Shown: piece after piece, positions 8,757-17,832 of the stretch
Layout: each line of letters begins with the position of its first letter
How positions within the stretch are numbered: the first letter of the stretch is position 1
Assembly: GCA_027487835.1 (NCBI GenBank)
Contig: JAIYCU010000029.1
Coordinates: forward strand, 155,810 to 219,809
Direction: 5' to 3'
DNA: 64,000 nucleotides
DNA from: Bacteroidota bacterium
GTDB lineage: Bacteria; Bacteroidota; Bacteroidia; UKL13-3
Notes under the pieces: model-generated
What the model was told of the DNA's origin: nothing
The model's database searches: none
Seen by the model: the letters and a program-made list of their open reading frames with translations, nothing else
Program-made: the position numbers and the translations under genes

Positions 8757-10784
8757 ATGAAAACACAAACTATGAAAAAGTCAATTTTAATTTTATTTGC
8801 AGCATTATCCCTAACTGCCTGCAAAAAGACCACAACTTCCACGGAAGAAACAAGTATGCCATCGAGCGAGATTTCAGATATCAATGAAATAATTGCCCCT
8901 CCTGGATTTAATTACGAAACCTCTAAGGCGGTTGAGTTCTCAGTAAATCTATTTAACAATTCGGATCAACCCCTTTCTGGAATTCGCATTGATATAATGG
9001 ATAAAACCCCTGAAGAAGGTGGTAAAATTCTTTATACAGGTAGCACAAATGCCAATGGTAGAATGCTTGTTAAACGCGAGATGCCATTAGATGTAAAACA
9101 AGTTATTGTAAACACTGATTATATTGGTTTACCGAATAATGTTATTATGAATTTAGAATCTGGCAGAGGTACAGTTACAATTGGTGGCAAAAATCCACAA
9201 CGTATAATAACTGCCGATGTGAATATGAATAGGCCAACTGCTCCTTTAGGAAAAAATCAAACAAAATTTTCCTACAGATTAGGACAGTTTCATGGAGGTT
9301 CTGGAGTTCCAAAATATTTGACCCCCACCAATGATGTAATTAGTTCCAACTTCTTAGGAGATGTAAATGCCTCTTTGCCTGAAAGACAACCAGTGCCAAC
9401 GTTTAGGCCAGAATATCTAACCACAAATGTTGAGAAAAACTTAATTCTTAAAGAGCAATGTGATGTTTGGATAACTTTTGTGCACGAAGGCGCTGGCTAT
9501 CAAAATAGTTTATTTTTCTTTGTTTATAATGTAAATAACAAGCCAACTTCAATATCACAAGTAGATTCATTTATCTCTATTTTTCCTAATGCTTCTTATA
9601 GTGGCAGCGGCGGCGGACTCAACTCTGGAAATAAGGTGCGCATTGGAAGATTTGGCGCAGATACAGCTATCGGTTTTGCAATTGCTGCCAATGGTTGGAA
9701 TGGAACCAATGTTGGAAATGGATATGGATTTTATACTTCAATCAGTTCAATGAATCCAGAAACTACTCCGGCTAACAGAGAACATGTTGTTTTGTTATTT
9801 GACAATCCAACCCAACGGTTTTTAATTGGTTTTGAAGATATAAATAGAAACCCTGGTAATGGATCAGATAACGACTTTAATGATGTGATTGTTTATGCAA
9901 CTGCAAATCCAGTAAAGGCAATTCAAAATACTAATATTCCTCCAGTTACCCCGTCAAATGATGCAGATGATGATGGTGTAAGTGATACCTATGATGAATA
10001 TCCAAATGACCCTGCTAGAGCTTTTAATGTTTATTATCCTTCTCGAGCTGGAATGGCAACAGTTGCATTTGAAGATTTATGGCCAAGTAAAGGCGATTAC
10101 GATTTAAATGATGTAGTGGTAGATTATCAATATCATGCAGTTACCAATGGAAATAATGAGATTAAAGATTTAAATGCTAAATTTAAATTACGTGCTGCTG
10201 GTGGTGTATTTAAAAATGGGTTTTCTGTAGCCTTTCCTTTTAATAGAAGTAATGTTACGCTTAAAGAAGGCAGCACGGTAGTTGGATTAGAGGCAGAAGC
10301 AAACGAAGCCATTCTTAAAGTATTTAACAATTCAAAAGCACTTATTGGTACATACAATACCTTAGCTGGAAAGTCTTTTGCTGAAACTGATACAATTGTT
10401 GCAAGAATGACCCTAACTAACGCAATTGAGGCCACTGTAGGCACATTTAATCCTTTTATCTATGTGAATGAAGCTCAAAAGGGACGTGGATTTGAAGTGC
10501 ATTTGCCCGGTAAGGCACCTAGCTCTTTAGTCAATGCAGAAGTGCTTGGAACCAATGCAGATGCAACTAATCCAAGCGCTGGGGTGTTTTACAAAACTAT
10601 TAATGGTTTACCATTTGCGATTTCAATTCCTGAAACTTTTGATTATCCATTAGAAAAAGAACAAATTATTAATGCGCATTTGAAGTTTGCAGCTTGGGTA
10701 CAAAGCGGTGGAAGCCAATTTCCAGATTGGTATAAAAACTTAAGCGGAAACAGAAACAACGCAAAGATTTATATTAAGCCGTAA
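8757..10784 (+). CDS. LruC-domain lipoprotein, second of a tandem pair
   Basis: A paralogue of the preceding gene along its whole length (about 675 residues) with the same order of parts. These are lipobox LSLTAC, N-terminal beta domain, DUF4114-like segment ending NDFNDVIVYA, acidic DADDDGVSDTYDEYP stretch, and LruC/DUF4842 domain with FEDLWPSKGDYDLNDVV and the shared C-terminal GGSQFPDWYKNLS. Possible ATGs are 8751, 8757 and 8772; 8757 gives the same MK...MKKSIL pattern as the first copy. Divergence is greatest just after the lipidated Cys and in surface loops. This fits duplication followed by diversification of an exposed protein. Role unknown. Confidence 0.85.
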   Translation: MKTQTMKKSILILFAALSLTACKKTTTSTEETSMPSSEISDINEIIAPPGFNYETSKAVEFSVNLFNNSDQPLSGIRIDIMDKTPEEGGKILYTGSTNANGRMLVKREMPLDVKQVIVNTDYIGLPNNVIMNLESGRGTVTIGGKNPQRIITADVNMNRPTAPLGKNQTKFSYRLGQFHGGSGVPKYLTPTNDVISSNFLGDVNASLPERQPVPTFRPEYLTTNVEKNLILKEQCDVWITFVHEGAGYQNSLFFFVYNVNNKPTSISQVDSFISIFPNASYSGSGGGLNSGNKVRIGRFGADTAIGFAIAANGWNGTNVGNGYGFYTSISSMNPETTPANREHVVLLFDNPTQRFLIGFEDINRNPGNGSDNDFNDVIVYATANPVKAIQNTNIPPVTPSNDADDDGVSDTYDEYPNDPARAFNVYYPSRAGMATVAFEDLWPSKGDYDLNDVVVDYQYHAVTNGNNEIKDLNAKFKLRAAGGVFKNGFSVAFPFNRSNVTLKEGSTVVGLEAEANEAILKVFNNSKALIGTYNTLAGKSFAETDTIVARMTLTNAIEATVGTFNPFIYVNEAQKGRGFEVHLPGKAPSSLVNAEVLGTNADATNPSAGVFYKTINGLPFAISIPETFDYPLEKEQIINAHLKFAAWVQSGGSQFPDWYKNLSGNRNNAKIYIKP

Positions 10785-10804
10785 TTCAATAAACAAAAAT
10801 TAAA

Positions 10805-10835
10805 GAGCCGATTTTCAAAAAGATTTCGGCTTTTT
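10805..10835 (+). terminator. Intrinsic terminator after the second LruC gene
   Basis: Short GC arms AGCCGA and TCGGCT, extended by flanking A and T residues, with a 14-nt loop and a TTTTT tail. Confidence 0.75.
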
Positions 10836-10837
10836 AG

Positions 10838-10867
10838 TTGATTTTTAATTCTGAAAATTTAAATTTG
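10838..10867 (+). promoter_or_regulatory. Promoter of the receiver-domain gene
   Basis: TTG (10838-10840), 19-bp spacer, TAAATTTG (10860-10867): a full match to the Bacteroidota housekeeping promoter. The start site should fall near 10872, giving a leader of roughly 12 nt before ATG 10884. It begins right after the LruC terminator. Confidence 0.65.
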
Positions 10868-10883
10868 ATTATTCAACTTGTTT

Positions 10884-11243
10884 ATGAAAAAAGTTCTACT
10901 ACTTGATGATGATCCTATTAATAATTATGTTAACCAGAAGTTTATTGAAAAAACACTTCCTGGCACAGATGTTACAGAGTTTTTAGAAGCAAGCCATGCG
11001 TTAAAATACTTGAAGGAAAACACACCCGACTTAATTTTTCTTGATATCGATTTGCCACACATCAATGGCTGGCAGTTCCTACATCAATACAAAGAATTTC
11101 CCAATAAATCTAAGGTTATCATATTAACATCCTCCATCGATCCCACCGATAAAGAAAGAGCTTTAGGTTTTGATTGTGTAGATGGATTTATCGTAAAACC
11201 TTTAAATACCCAACTCACACGACAAGAACTTGAAAAAGTTTAA
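10884..11243 (+). CDS. Single-domain response regulator (receiver only)
   Basis: The 119-residue protein is a CheY-like receiver with nothing else. The acidic pocket is LDDDP near residue 8, the phospho-acceptor Asp is in LIFLDIDLP near residue 54, the switch Ser/Thr in ILTSS near residue 84, and the conserved Lys in VKPL near residue 106. I use ATG 10884 rather than the TTG two codons upstream. No output domain and no histidine kinase are nearby, so it probably acts by protein contact or as a phosphorelay intermediate with a remote kinase. It has its own strong promoter. Confidence 0.9.
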   Translation: MKKVLLLDDDPINNYVNQKFIEKTLPGTDVTEFLEASHALKYLKENTPDLIFLDIDLPHINGWQFLHQYKEFPNKSKVIILTSSIDPTDKERALGFDCVDGFIVKPLNTQLTRQELEKV

Positions 11244-11268
11244 GTTTTAACTTCTGCTTTACTTAGCT

Positions 11269-11276
11269 TATTTTTG
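11269..11276 (+). promoter_or_regulatory. Candidate -7 element upstream of lysS
   Basis: TATTTTTG matches TAnnTTTG and ends 9 nt before ATG 11286. No good TTG is present at -33. If used, the leader would be about 5 nt. Confidence 0.35.
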
Positions 11277-11285
11277 CGGCTCTTT

Positions 11286-12848
11286 ATGGAAAATCAATTA
11301 CATTTAAGTGAGCCAGAAAGGCTACGTCGTCAAAAATTATCAGACCTTTTGGACATGGGAATTAATCCCTATCCAGCAGAAGCATTTCCTGTAAATGTTA
11401 CTGCTGTTGATATCAAAGCCAAATTTGAAACTGATAAAGAAAACAGCAAATGGCAAGAGATTGTGATTGCTGGCCGTATCATGAGTGTAAGAGACATGGG
11501 GAAGGCCGCATTTACAGTTATTCAGGATGATTCAGGGAAAGCACAGGTTTACATAAGAAGAGATGATATTTGTCCGCTTGAAGATAAATCATTGTACGAT
11601 GTCGTTTTCAAGAAATTGTTAGATATTGGTGATATAATTGGTTTAAAAGGTTTTGTTTTTATTACCAAAACAGGCGAAGTTTCAATCCATGCAAAGGAAC
11701 TCGTGCTTCTTTCAAAAGCGTTAAGACCACTGCCAATTGTAAAAGAGAAGGAAGGTGAAACCTTTGATGCAGTTACAGACCCAGAGTTTAGATACCGTCA
11801 ACGATATGCAGATCTAATTGTTAACCCTCAGGTTAAAGATACGTTTAGGAAACGTACCCAAATGATTCGTACTATTAGGGATTTTTTGAATGACCATGGG
11901 GCGATGGAGGTGGATACTCCCGTTTTGCAAAATATTCCTGGCGGGGCTGCGGCTCGCCCTTTTATAACCCATCACAATGCACTTGATATTCCATTTTACC
12001 TTAGAATTGCTAATGAACTTTACCTAAAAAGGCTGATTGTTGGAGGCTTTGATTGGGTGTATGAATTTTCCCGCAATTTTAGAAATGAGGGGATGGATAA
12101 AACCCATAACCCAGAGTTTACTATCCTTGAATTCTATGTGGCCTACAAGGATTATTTTTGGATGATGGATTTTACAGAAAGAATGCTAGAGAAAGTGGCC
12201 ATTGATATGCATGGTACTACCTCGGTTCAATTAGGAGAAAATCAAATAGAATTCAAAGCACCTTTTAAACGCATCACAATTTTTGATGCCATTAAAGAAT
12301 TTACCGGACATGACGTTAGCACCCTCGACGAAGCAGGAATTAGGGAGGTTTGTACTAAACTAAATATCCATACAGAACCTAGCATGGGTAAAGGTAAACT
12401 CATTGATGAACTCTTCAGCGGAACTTGTGAAAGTAAATTTATTCAACCAACTTTTATTATAGATTACCCAGTAGAAATGAGCCCACTTACCAAAAAGCAT
12501 AGAAGCAAGGAAGGCTTAGTAGAAAGATTTGAATTAATGATTAATGGCAAAGAAGTTGCCAATGCATACTCAGAATTAAATGATCCGCTCGACCAACGCG
12601 AAAGATTTGAAGAACAAATTAAATTGATGGAAAGGGGTGATGATGAGGCCATGTTTATCGATCATGATTTTCTGCGTGCATTAGAATACGGAATGCCCCC
12701 AACTTCTGGTATTGGAATTGGTATTGATAGACTTTGTATGATGCTTACCAACCAACAGTCCATTCAAGATGTTTTGTTTTTTCCTCAAATGAGGCCTGAA
12801 GCAAAATTTAAAAATACCGACGAAGAAGCGTCGGAAATTAAAAATTAG
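11286..12848 (+). CDS. lysS: Lysyl-tRNA synthetase, class II
   Basis: A 520-residue class II synthetase that charges tRNA-Lys in the cytoplasm. The N-terminal OB fold (about residues 55-150) binds the anticodon and includes VAGRIMSVRDMGKAAF-type features. The catalytic part shows motif 2 in FRNEGMDKTHNPEFT and motif 3 in GIGIDRLCMMLTN. Length is normal. ATG 11286 is preferred to the in-frame TTG at 11274, because the SEPERLRRQKL helix is the usual N terminus and the upstream codons overlap a possible promoter. Confidence 0.97.
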   Translation: MENQLHLSEPERLRRQKLSDLLDMGINPYPAEAFPVNVTAVDIKAKFETDKENSKWQEIVIAGRIMSVRDMGKAAFTVIQDDSGKAQVYIRRDDICPLEDKSLYDVVFKKLLDIGDIIGLKGFVFITKTGEVSIHAKELVLLSKALRPLPIVKEKEGETFDAVTDPEFRYRQRYADLIVNPQVKDTFRKRTQMIRTIRDFLNDHGAMEVDTPVLQNIPGGAAARPFITHHNALDIPFYLRIANELYLKRLIVGGFDWVYEFSRNFRNEGMDKTHNPEFTILEFYVAYKDYFWMMDFTERMLEKVAIDMHGTTSVQLGENQIEFKAPFKRITIFDAIKEFTGHDVSTLDEAGIREVCTKLNIHTEPSMGKGKLIDELFSGTCESKFIQPTFIIDYPVEMSPLTKKHRSKEGLVERFELMINGKEVANAYSELNDPLDQRERFEEQIKLMERGDDEAMFIDHDFLRALEYGMPPTSGIGIGIDRLCMMLTNQQSIQDVLFFPQMRPEAKFKNTDEEASEIKN

Positions 12849-13007
12849 TGTTTTTAGAGAATTATTAAGCACCTGTAAAACAATAAGTTGCATTTTTTGC
12901 CAAATTTGTATTGGCATATTAGATTAACTTAATGTTTTTTGCAGTAATGTTAAAATAAAGCATTCATTTAGGTTCAAGCCTAACTATTTAACATATCAAA
13001 AAGAATT

Positions 13008-13757
13008 ATGGCAAAGGATACTATAAAATCAGTAGTTGTAGACGATGTAGACATGATGCGTGTGACGCTTAAAAAAGTGTTAGACGGTTTTCCAAATATT
13101 GAAATTATTGGAGAAGCTTCAGACTATGAATCCGCAAAACAACTCATCAATGAAACAAAGCCAGAATTGGTTTTTTTAGATATTGATTTAAATGGACTTA
13201 CTAGCATTGATTTATTAAACGAAATTAATTGCTCACCTAAAATCATTTTCATTACTTCTCATCCAGACTTTGCCATAAAGGCGTTTGAACTAAACGCTGT
13301 TGATTACATCCTAAAACCTATTAGCGCAGATAGATTGCGTAGAGCCATAGATCGCGTAACTGAAATGGGCGCAGAACCAATGGAAGGTTCAATTATGGAT
13401 GAATCACAAGAACGCTTTAAAGCAGATCAAATTATCTTATTAAATTTTGATAGTAAGTTAACTTTTATCAAAGTGCAGGATATTAACTACATCGAAGCTT
13501 TTGGAAACTATACCAAAATTTACATGAATGATGGTAAGTTAAGTATAACCTATAACTCAATTAAAAATTGGGATAACCGTTTGCCAAATGATGTATTTAT
13601 CCAAATCCATCGTTCTTCAATAGTTAACTTACTTAATGTGGTAAAAATTGAGAAGTGGACAAATGATACAGGAAGACTTTTTCTAAAAGGTGTTGAGAAG
13701 CCATTTGAAATTAGTAGAAGCTATTTCTTCCAAATAAAGAAGAAGTATAAAGTTTAA
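13008..13757 (+). CDS. LytTR-family response regulator
   Basis: A 249-residue two-domain regulator. Residues 8-125 are a receiver with the acidic pair in VVDDVD, phospho-acceptor Asp in VFLDIDLNG near residue 55, and Lys in ILKPIS near residue 104. Residues about 140-249 are a LytTR DNA-binding domain with the typical YIEAFGNYTKIY and IHRSSIVNL segments. Bacteroidota LytTR regulators usually pair with 7TM/histidine-kinase sensors, none of which is nearby. The 159-bp upstream gap holds an imperfect palindrome TTAGGTTCAAGCCTAA (12969-12984), related to the dispersed word, where an operator could lie. It converges on the methyltransferase gene with 3 bp between stops. Confidence 0.92.
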   Translation: MAKDTIKSVVVDDVDMMRVTLKKVLDGFPNIEIIGEASDYESAKQLINETKPELVFLDIDLNGLTSIDLLNEINCSPKIIFITSHPDFAIKAFELNAVDYILKPISADRLRRAIDRVTEMGAEPMEGSIMDESQERFKADQIILLNFDSKLTFIKVQDINYIEAFGNYTKIYMNDGKLSITYNSIKNWDNRLPNDVFIQIHRSSIVNLLNVVKIEKWTNDTGRLFLKGVEKPFEISRSYFFQIKKKYKV

Positions 13758-13760
13758 TTA

Positions 13761-14642
13761 CTAAATGCCATGGGTATATCTGCTCAAAATGCCCAACGGT
13801 AGCTGTACTCCAGACTTTGCTTGTAAATACAATTCTCCATTTTCTAAGTTCTTTGCTGCTTCAAAATTTCTTTGTACTAAGTTTTGAACCAATAAAGAAC
13901 TTAATCCTAATGAATAAACATTAAGGATAAGGAAATGTTGTTTGGGGTCTAGTAACAGCGCAACATCTTGCAACATCTCATTAATATTGTCTTCTAATTG
14001 CCATCTTTCTCCGCTGGCGCCAATGCCATAAGCAGGTGGATCTAATATAATACCATGGTATGTTTTACCTCGCTTCACTTCTCGCTTTACAAATTTTAAG
14101 GCATCTTCAACCACCCACCTAATGTTATCAAGCTTAGAAGATTCCATGTTCTCTCTGCTCCAAGAAATAACTTGTTTCACAGAATCTACGTGGGTAACAT
14201 CCGCTCCTGCTGCTTTTGCCGCTATACTGGCGCCGCCTGTATAGGCAAACAAGTTTAAAAATCTTGGGGTTTCCGAGGTTATTTTCTTCAATTGTGAATA
14301 TATATAATCCCAATTATTGGCTTGTTCTGGAAAAATTCCAACATGTTTAAAGGAGGTAAGCGATAGGTTAAAGGTAAGCTCAAAATCTTGACTTTGGTAA
14401 GGTAATTGCCATTTAGTAGCCACCTTGTATGGGTTAATCCATTCTCCATTATGACTACCCTTTTGTTTAAATGTTATAGGATTTAGCTTTTTCCACTCTA
14501 TTTCTGGCCAAACTTTATTCCATAAAGCTTGAGGCTCTGGTCGGCGTAAAATTAATTTCCCAAAGCGCTCTAATTTTTCAAAATTGCCGCAATCTAGCAA
14601 TTCGTAATCCTTCCAATTTTGTGGCGTAAAAGTTTGTATCAT
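13761..14642 (-). CDS. Class I SAM-dependent methyltransferase, RlmI/RlmK-like
   Basis: A 293-residue methyltransferase. The SAM-binding motif I is FLNLFAYTGGASIAAKAAGA, followed by HVDSVKQVISWSRENM (motif II/III), and the catalytic-side motif is DPPAYG. This order and the DPPxYG form match the 23S rRNA cytosine methyltransferase-like family (RlmI group). Members in Bacteroidota lack the N-terminal PUA domain, and so does this one. The target base is inferred only. ATG 14642 overlaps the stop of rnz by 4 bp, so the two are translationally coupled. Confidence 0.85.
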   Translation of the reverse strand: MIQTFTPQNWKDYELLDCGNFEKLERFGKLILRRPEPQALWNKVWPEIEWKKLNPITFKQKGSHNGEWINPYKVATKWQLPYQSQDFELTFNLSLTSFKHVGIFPEQANNWDYIYSQLKKITSETPRFLNLFAYTGGASIAAKAAGADVTHVDSVKQVISWSRENMESSKLDNIRWVVEDALKFVKREVKRGKTYHGIILDPPAYGIGASGERWQLEDNINEMLQDVALLLDPKQHFLILNVYSLGLSSLLVQNLVQRNFEAAKNLENGELYLQAKSGVQLPLGILSRYTHGI

Positions 14643-15553
14643 TCTAGCACAAAGGTAGTACCTTCTTGGGCAATTCTAGTGTTCGGAAATTCTTCTTTTG
14701 CTTCATTTAATAATGGAGATAAATCTTCGTACCGCGAAGAAAAATGTCCAATTATTAATTGGTTTGCATTTGCAGCTTTAGCAACCATTCCGGCTTGTTT
14801 CGCTGTTGTGTGCATGGTAGTAATGGCTCTATCCAGTTTATCATGCATAAAGGTTGCCTCATGATACAAATAATCTGCATCTTGAATTGCTTTAATCACT
14901 CTGTCATCATACAAAGTATCCGAGCAATAGGCATATGAAATTGGCCTTGAGCTAGGTAATGTTAGTAATTCATTTTTTACCCTAGCACCTTCCGGAGATA
15001 AATAATCTTTACCCATTTTGATATCATTATAATGAGTAAATGGAATTTTATTTCTTTGACAAGCATCAACATTTAATTTTTTTAGGATGCTTCTTTCCTC
15101 AAACATATAACCAATGGTTGGAACTCTATGAAATAGCGGAAATGCTTTAACACTAAAATATAAATTCTCAAACACAATCGATTCTTTGTTTGGATCAAGC
15201 CTATGATAATGTAAAGGGAACGAAAAGGTAGTTTCTGAGTATTTAAAAAATACATCCAAAATTTCAAATAATTCAGTAGGTCCATACACATGCACAGGCT
15301 GCAAATGTTTCATCAAATTCATTGAGAGTAATAGTCCTGGCAGGCCTAGAATATGGTCGCCATGCACGTGGCTTATAAAAATATGTGAAAGTTTTGAACG
15401 CTTTATTTTAAAACGTTGTAATTGCATTTGTGTGCCTTCTCCGCAATCAATTAATAAATGATGATCGCATATATTTACATATTGCCCGCTAGGGTGCCTA
15501 TTAAGCGTTGGAGAGGCAGAGCTATTTCCTAATATGGTTACTTCAAATGACAT
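14639..15553 (-). CDS. rnz: Ribonuclease Z
   Basis: A 304-residue metallo-beta-lactamase fold nuclease that removes tRNA 3' trailers. The signature HVHGDH lies near residue 62-67, CSDTLYD supplies the next ligand Asp near residue 210, and a later HEATF and GHFSSRY complete the two-zinc site. Length matches the short bacterial RNase Z form. The start follows the STAS-like gene by 1 bp, giving an operon STAS-like/rnz/methyltransferase, all on the minus strand. Confidence 0.95.
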   Translation of the reverse strand: MSFEVTILGNSSASPTLNRHPSGQYVNICDHHLLIDCGEGTQMQLQRFKIKRSKLSHIFISHVHGDHILGLPGLLLSMNLMKHLQPVHVYGPTELFEILDVFFKYSETTFSFPLHYHRLDPNKESIVFENLYFSVKAFPLFHRVPTIGYMFEERSILKKLNVDACQRNKIPFTHYNDIKMGKDYLSPEGARVKNELLTLPSSRPISYAYCSDTLYDDRVIKAIQDADYLYHEATFMHDKLDRAITTMHTTAKQAGMVAKAANANQLIIGHFSSRYEDLSPLLNEAKEEFPNTRIAQEGTTFVLE

Positions 15554-15554
15554 A

Positions 15555-15923
15555 TTATTCTTCGTCGGCTAAAAATTGCTTCTCTAATTGGTCCATATAA
15601 ACATACTCAATTGCTTCATGTTTTGTAGGCACCAATACAATTCCATTATCTGCAAATATATCCATCCATTCTTCTTTGCCATTGAAGCAAACCAATAAGC
15701 TCAAGGTTTCAGCGCATAATATTTGTATCTTAAGCAAAGGCTCAAAACAATTCTCGTCAAAAAGTTCAACCCCTTGTAAGTCTAGCAATACATATTTTAT
15801 TTCATTATCTTTCTTTTCGGTTTGAACCAAATGTAGCTGATGGTTAGCTTCGCTCACATCGAGCCTATGACTGCTCGCCTTAACTACGATATATTGTTCG
15901 GTTTTTTCCATTGAATCTTTCAT
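15555..15923 (-). CDS. STAS-like small protein paired with RNase Z
   Basis: A 122-residue protein with the beta-alpha pattern of STAS (anti-anti-sigma like) domains: YIVVKASSHRLDV, then KYVLLDLQGVELFDENCF and LLVCFNGKEEW. No serine at the usual phosphorylation spot can be named with certainty. Its position 1 bp upstream of rnz is a recurrent Bacteroidota arrangement as far as I recall, but its function is not known. ATG 15923 is used; ATG 15911 (MEKTEQ) is also possible. Codons for LVQTE carry a copy of the dispersed 13-mer. Confidence 0.7.
   Translation of the reverse strand: MKDSMEKTEQYIVVKASSHRLDVSEANHQLHLVQTEKKDNEIKYVLLDLQGVELFDENCFEPLLKIQILCAETLSLLVCFNGKEEWMDIFADNGIVLVPTKHEAIEYVYMDQLEKQFLADEE
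15818..15830 (+). repeat. Dispersed 13-mer CGGTTTGAACCAA (copy in the STAS-like gene)
   Basis: Exact copy on the plus strand, antisense to the gene, which reads it as LVQT. Confidence 0.85.
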
Positions 15924-15957
15924 CTTTGCCCCACCTTAATGCTCGAAAATAAAAAAA

Positions 15958-16722
15958 ATGATGAACAAATTAGCTTTTATTACTGGCGCTTCTGCCGGAA
16001 TTGGTGAAGCCACTGCAAGATTATTGGCTTCCAATGGCTACAATCTTATTTTAGCTGCAAGGCGAAAAGATAGAGTTGACGCGCTTTGTCAGGAGCTTTC
16101 AGCTACATTTGGGGTCAAAACAGCACCCTGTATTTTTGATGTAAGATTTAAGGAACAAGTTTTTAATGCCATAGATTCTTTACCTGATTGGTGTAAAGAA
16201 ATTGATGTTTTAGTAAACAATGCTGGTTTGGCAAGTGGGCTTTCAACTTTGGATAAAGGAAACTTGGATGATTGGGAAAACATGATAGATACCAATGTGA
16301 AAGGGTTGCTATTTGTAACTAGGAAATTATCTCCAGGAATGTTGGAAAGGGGCAAGGGGCATATCATCAATATTGCAAGCATTGCAGGCAAAGAGGTATA
16401 TGCAAATGGAAATGTATATTGCGCCACAAAATTTGCTGTAGACGCATTAAACAAGGGCATGAGGATAGAGTTTTCGGCTGCACCTGTAAAGGTTACAGGT
16501 ATTTATCCTGGTGCCGTAGAGACAGAATTTTCAATTGTTAGATTTCATGGCGACGAAGAACGAGCCAAAAAGATTTACGAAGGATACGATAGCTTATTAG
16601 CAATTGATATTGCCGATGCTATTTTATATGCAATTACGCGTCCGGCACATGTGAATATTAATGAACTCATCATCATGCCAACGGCTCAACCTATGCCAGG
16701 CATTATTCATAAAAAGAGTTAA
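15958..16722 (+). CDS. Short-chain dehydrogenase/reductase, YdfG-like
   Basis: The 254-residue SDR has the nucleotide-binding [10 protein letters not shown] motif at residues 10-19, NNAG near residue 88, the catalytic Ser in IINIASIAG, and YCATK (Tyr/Lys pair) near residue 155. The AARRKDR segment after strand 2 suggests NADP(H) preference. It resembles YdfG, which oxidises serine and 3-hydroxy acids, but the substrate is unproven. It is transcribed divergently from the STAS-like gene with a 34-bp gap. Its stop overlaps the stop of prfB on the other strand. Confidence 0.88.
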   Translation: MMNKLAFITGASAGIGEATARLLASNGYNLILAARRKDRVDALCQELSATFGVKTAPCIFDVRFKEQVFNAIDSLPDWCKEIDVLVNNAGLASGLSTLDKGNLDDWENMIDTNVKGLLFVTRKLSPGMLERGKGHIINIASIAGKEVYANGNVYCATKFAVDALNKGMRIEFSAAPVKVTGIYPGAVETEFSIVRFHGDEERAKKIYEGYDSLLAIDIADAILYAITRPAHVNINELIIMPTAQPMPGIIHKKS

Positions 16723-17805
16723 TGACTAGCGTTCTCCATTAGATAAGCTTTGATAAACTCATCTAAACCTCCATCCATTACATGTTGTACATCTGAGGTT
16801 TCAACGTCGGTGCGCAAATCTTTGACAAGTTTATAGGGATGAAAAACGTAATTCCTAATTTGACTACCCCATTCAATTCTTTTCTTGCCTGCTTCAACCA
16901 TGGCTTTTGCTTCATTGCGTTTGCGCAATTCAAGCTCATACAACTGAGATTTAATCATTTGTAAGGCCCTTTCTTTATTTCCAATTTGTGAGCGTTCAAC
17001 CTGACAAACCACCACAATCCCGCTTGGTTTATGGGTAAGCTGAACTTTGGTTTCTACCTTATTCACATTTTGGCCTCCCGCACCGCCAGATCTTGAGGTT
17101 TGCATTTCTATATCTGCATCTTTAATCTCAATTTCTATGGTATCATCAATCAAAGGATAAACATAAACGGAGGCAAACGAGGTATGCCTTCTGGCATTTG
17201 AATCAAAAGGCGAAATCCTCACTAAACGATGTACGCCATTTTCACTCTTTAAAAACCCATATGCAAATTCTCCACTCACCTCAATGGTGCAAGATTTTAT
17301 GCCAGCACCATCGCCTGCTTGTTCTTCTACTACCTGCGCTTTTAAACCACGTTTATCGGCATACATAATATACATGCGCATGAGCATTTCTGCCCAATCT
17401 TGGCTTTCTGTACCGCCTGCTCCAGAATTTATTTGCAGCAAGCAATTCATCTGGTCTTCCTCCCCGCTGAGCATGTTTTTAAATTCTAACTCTTCAAGCA
17501 GTTTTTTGGTGCTGGTATAGTTTTTTTCTACCTCTTCTTCGGTGCCTTCACCTGCTTGGAAAAATTCATATAAAACAGCTAAATCATCTATAGACGTTAT
17601 AACACCTTCGTAGGCGTCGGTCCATATTTTTTTCTGTTTGGTCGCTTTAAGCAGCTTTTCAGCCTCCTTGGGGTTATCCCAAAAGTCTGGCATTAAACTA
17701 CGTGCTTCTTCGTCTTTTATATCTAGTAATTTGGTATCAACGTCAAAGATACCTCCTCAGGGCTTCTGCCCTTAAACCTAAGTCTTTTAGTTGCTCACTT
17801 GTCAT
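16719..17805 (-). CDS. prfB: Peptide chain release factor 2, with programmed +1 frameshift
   Basis: RF2 recognises UGA and UAA. The long frame ends at 16719 and contains the SPF tripeptide (RISPFDSN) for stop-codon reading and GGQ ([11 protein letters not shown]) for peptide release. The true start is ATG 17805 in another frame: 20 codons ([10 protein letters not shown]...RRYL), then in-frame TGA 17745-17743. A +1 shift at CTT-TGA-C then continues as [13 protein letters not shown] into the long frame. Total is about 361 residues, the normal RF2 length. The upstream stop makes synthesis depend on how scarce RF2 is. It should not be annotated from the internal ATG at 17693, nor as a pseudogene. 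Confidence 0.95.
17742..17757 (-). promoter_or_regulatory. prfB recoding site
   Basis: Reads AGGAGGTATCTTTGAC on the minus strand: an internal Shine-Dalgarno-like AGGAGG three nt upstream of the slippery CTT and the in-frame TGA followed by C. This is the canonical RF2 autoregulatory layout. Confidence 0.95.
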
Positions 17806-17832
17806 CGCGCTAAAATTTTATGCTTGCTTATA

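Noticed and set aside
10133..10444. Minus-strand open frame of 103 codons inside the second LruC gene
   Set aside because: A shorter one occurs at the same place in the first paralogue only because the sense codons are conserved; there is no signal, promoter or coupling.
12898..12916. Hairpin TGCCAA-7 nt-TTGGCA after lysS as a terminator
   Set aside because: The T run precedes the stem instead of following it on the lysS strand, and the stem has only six pairs.
12971..12980. GGTTCAAGCC and GGTTCAAACC as tRNA T-arm sequences
   Set aside because: They resemble the tRNA T-loop box, but no copy I inspected has a paired acceptor stem, anticodon arm or CCA end around it, and almost all are inside protein genes.
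16719..17693. prfB as a truncated gene beginning at the ATG at 17693
   Set aside because: The missing N terminus is present in another frame with a canonical RF2 frameshift site, so it is intact.
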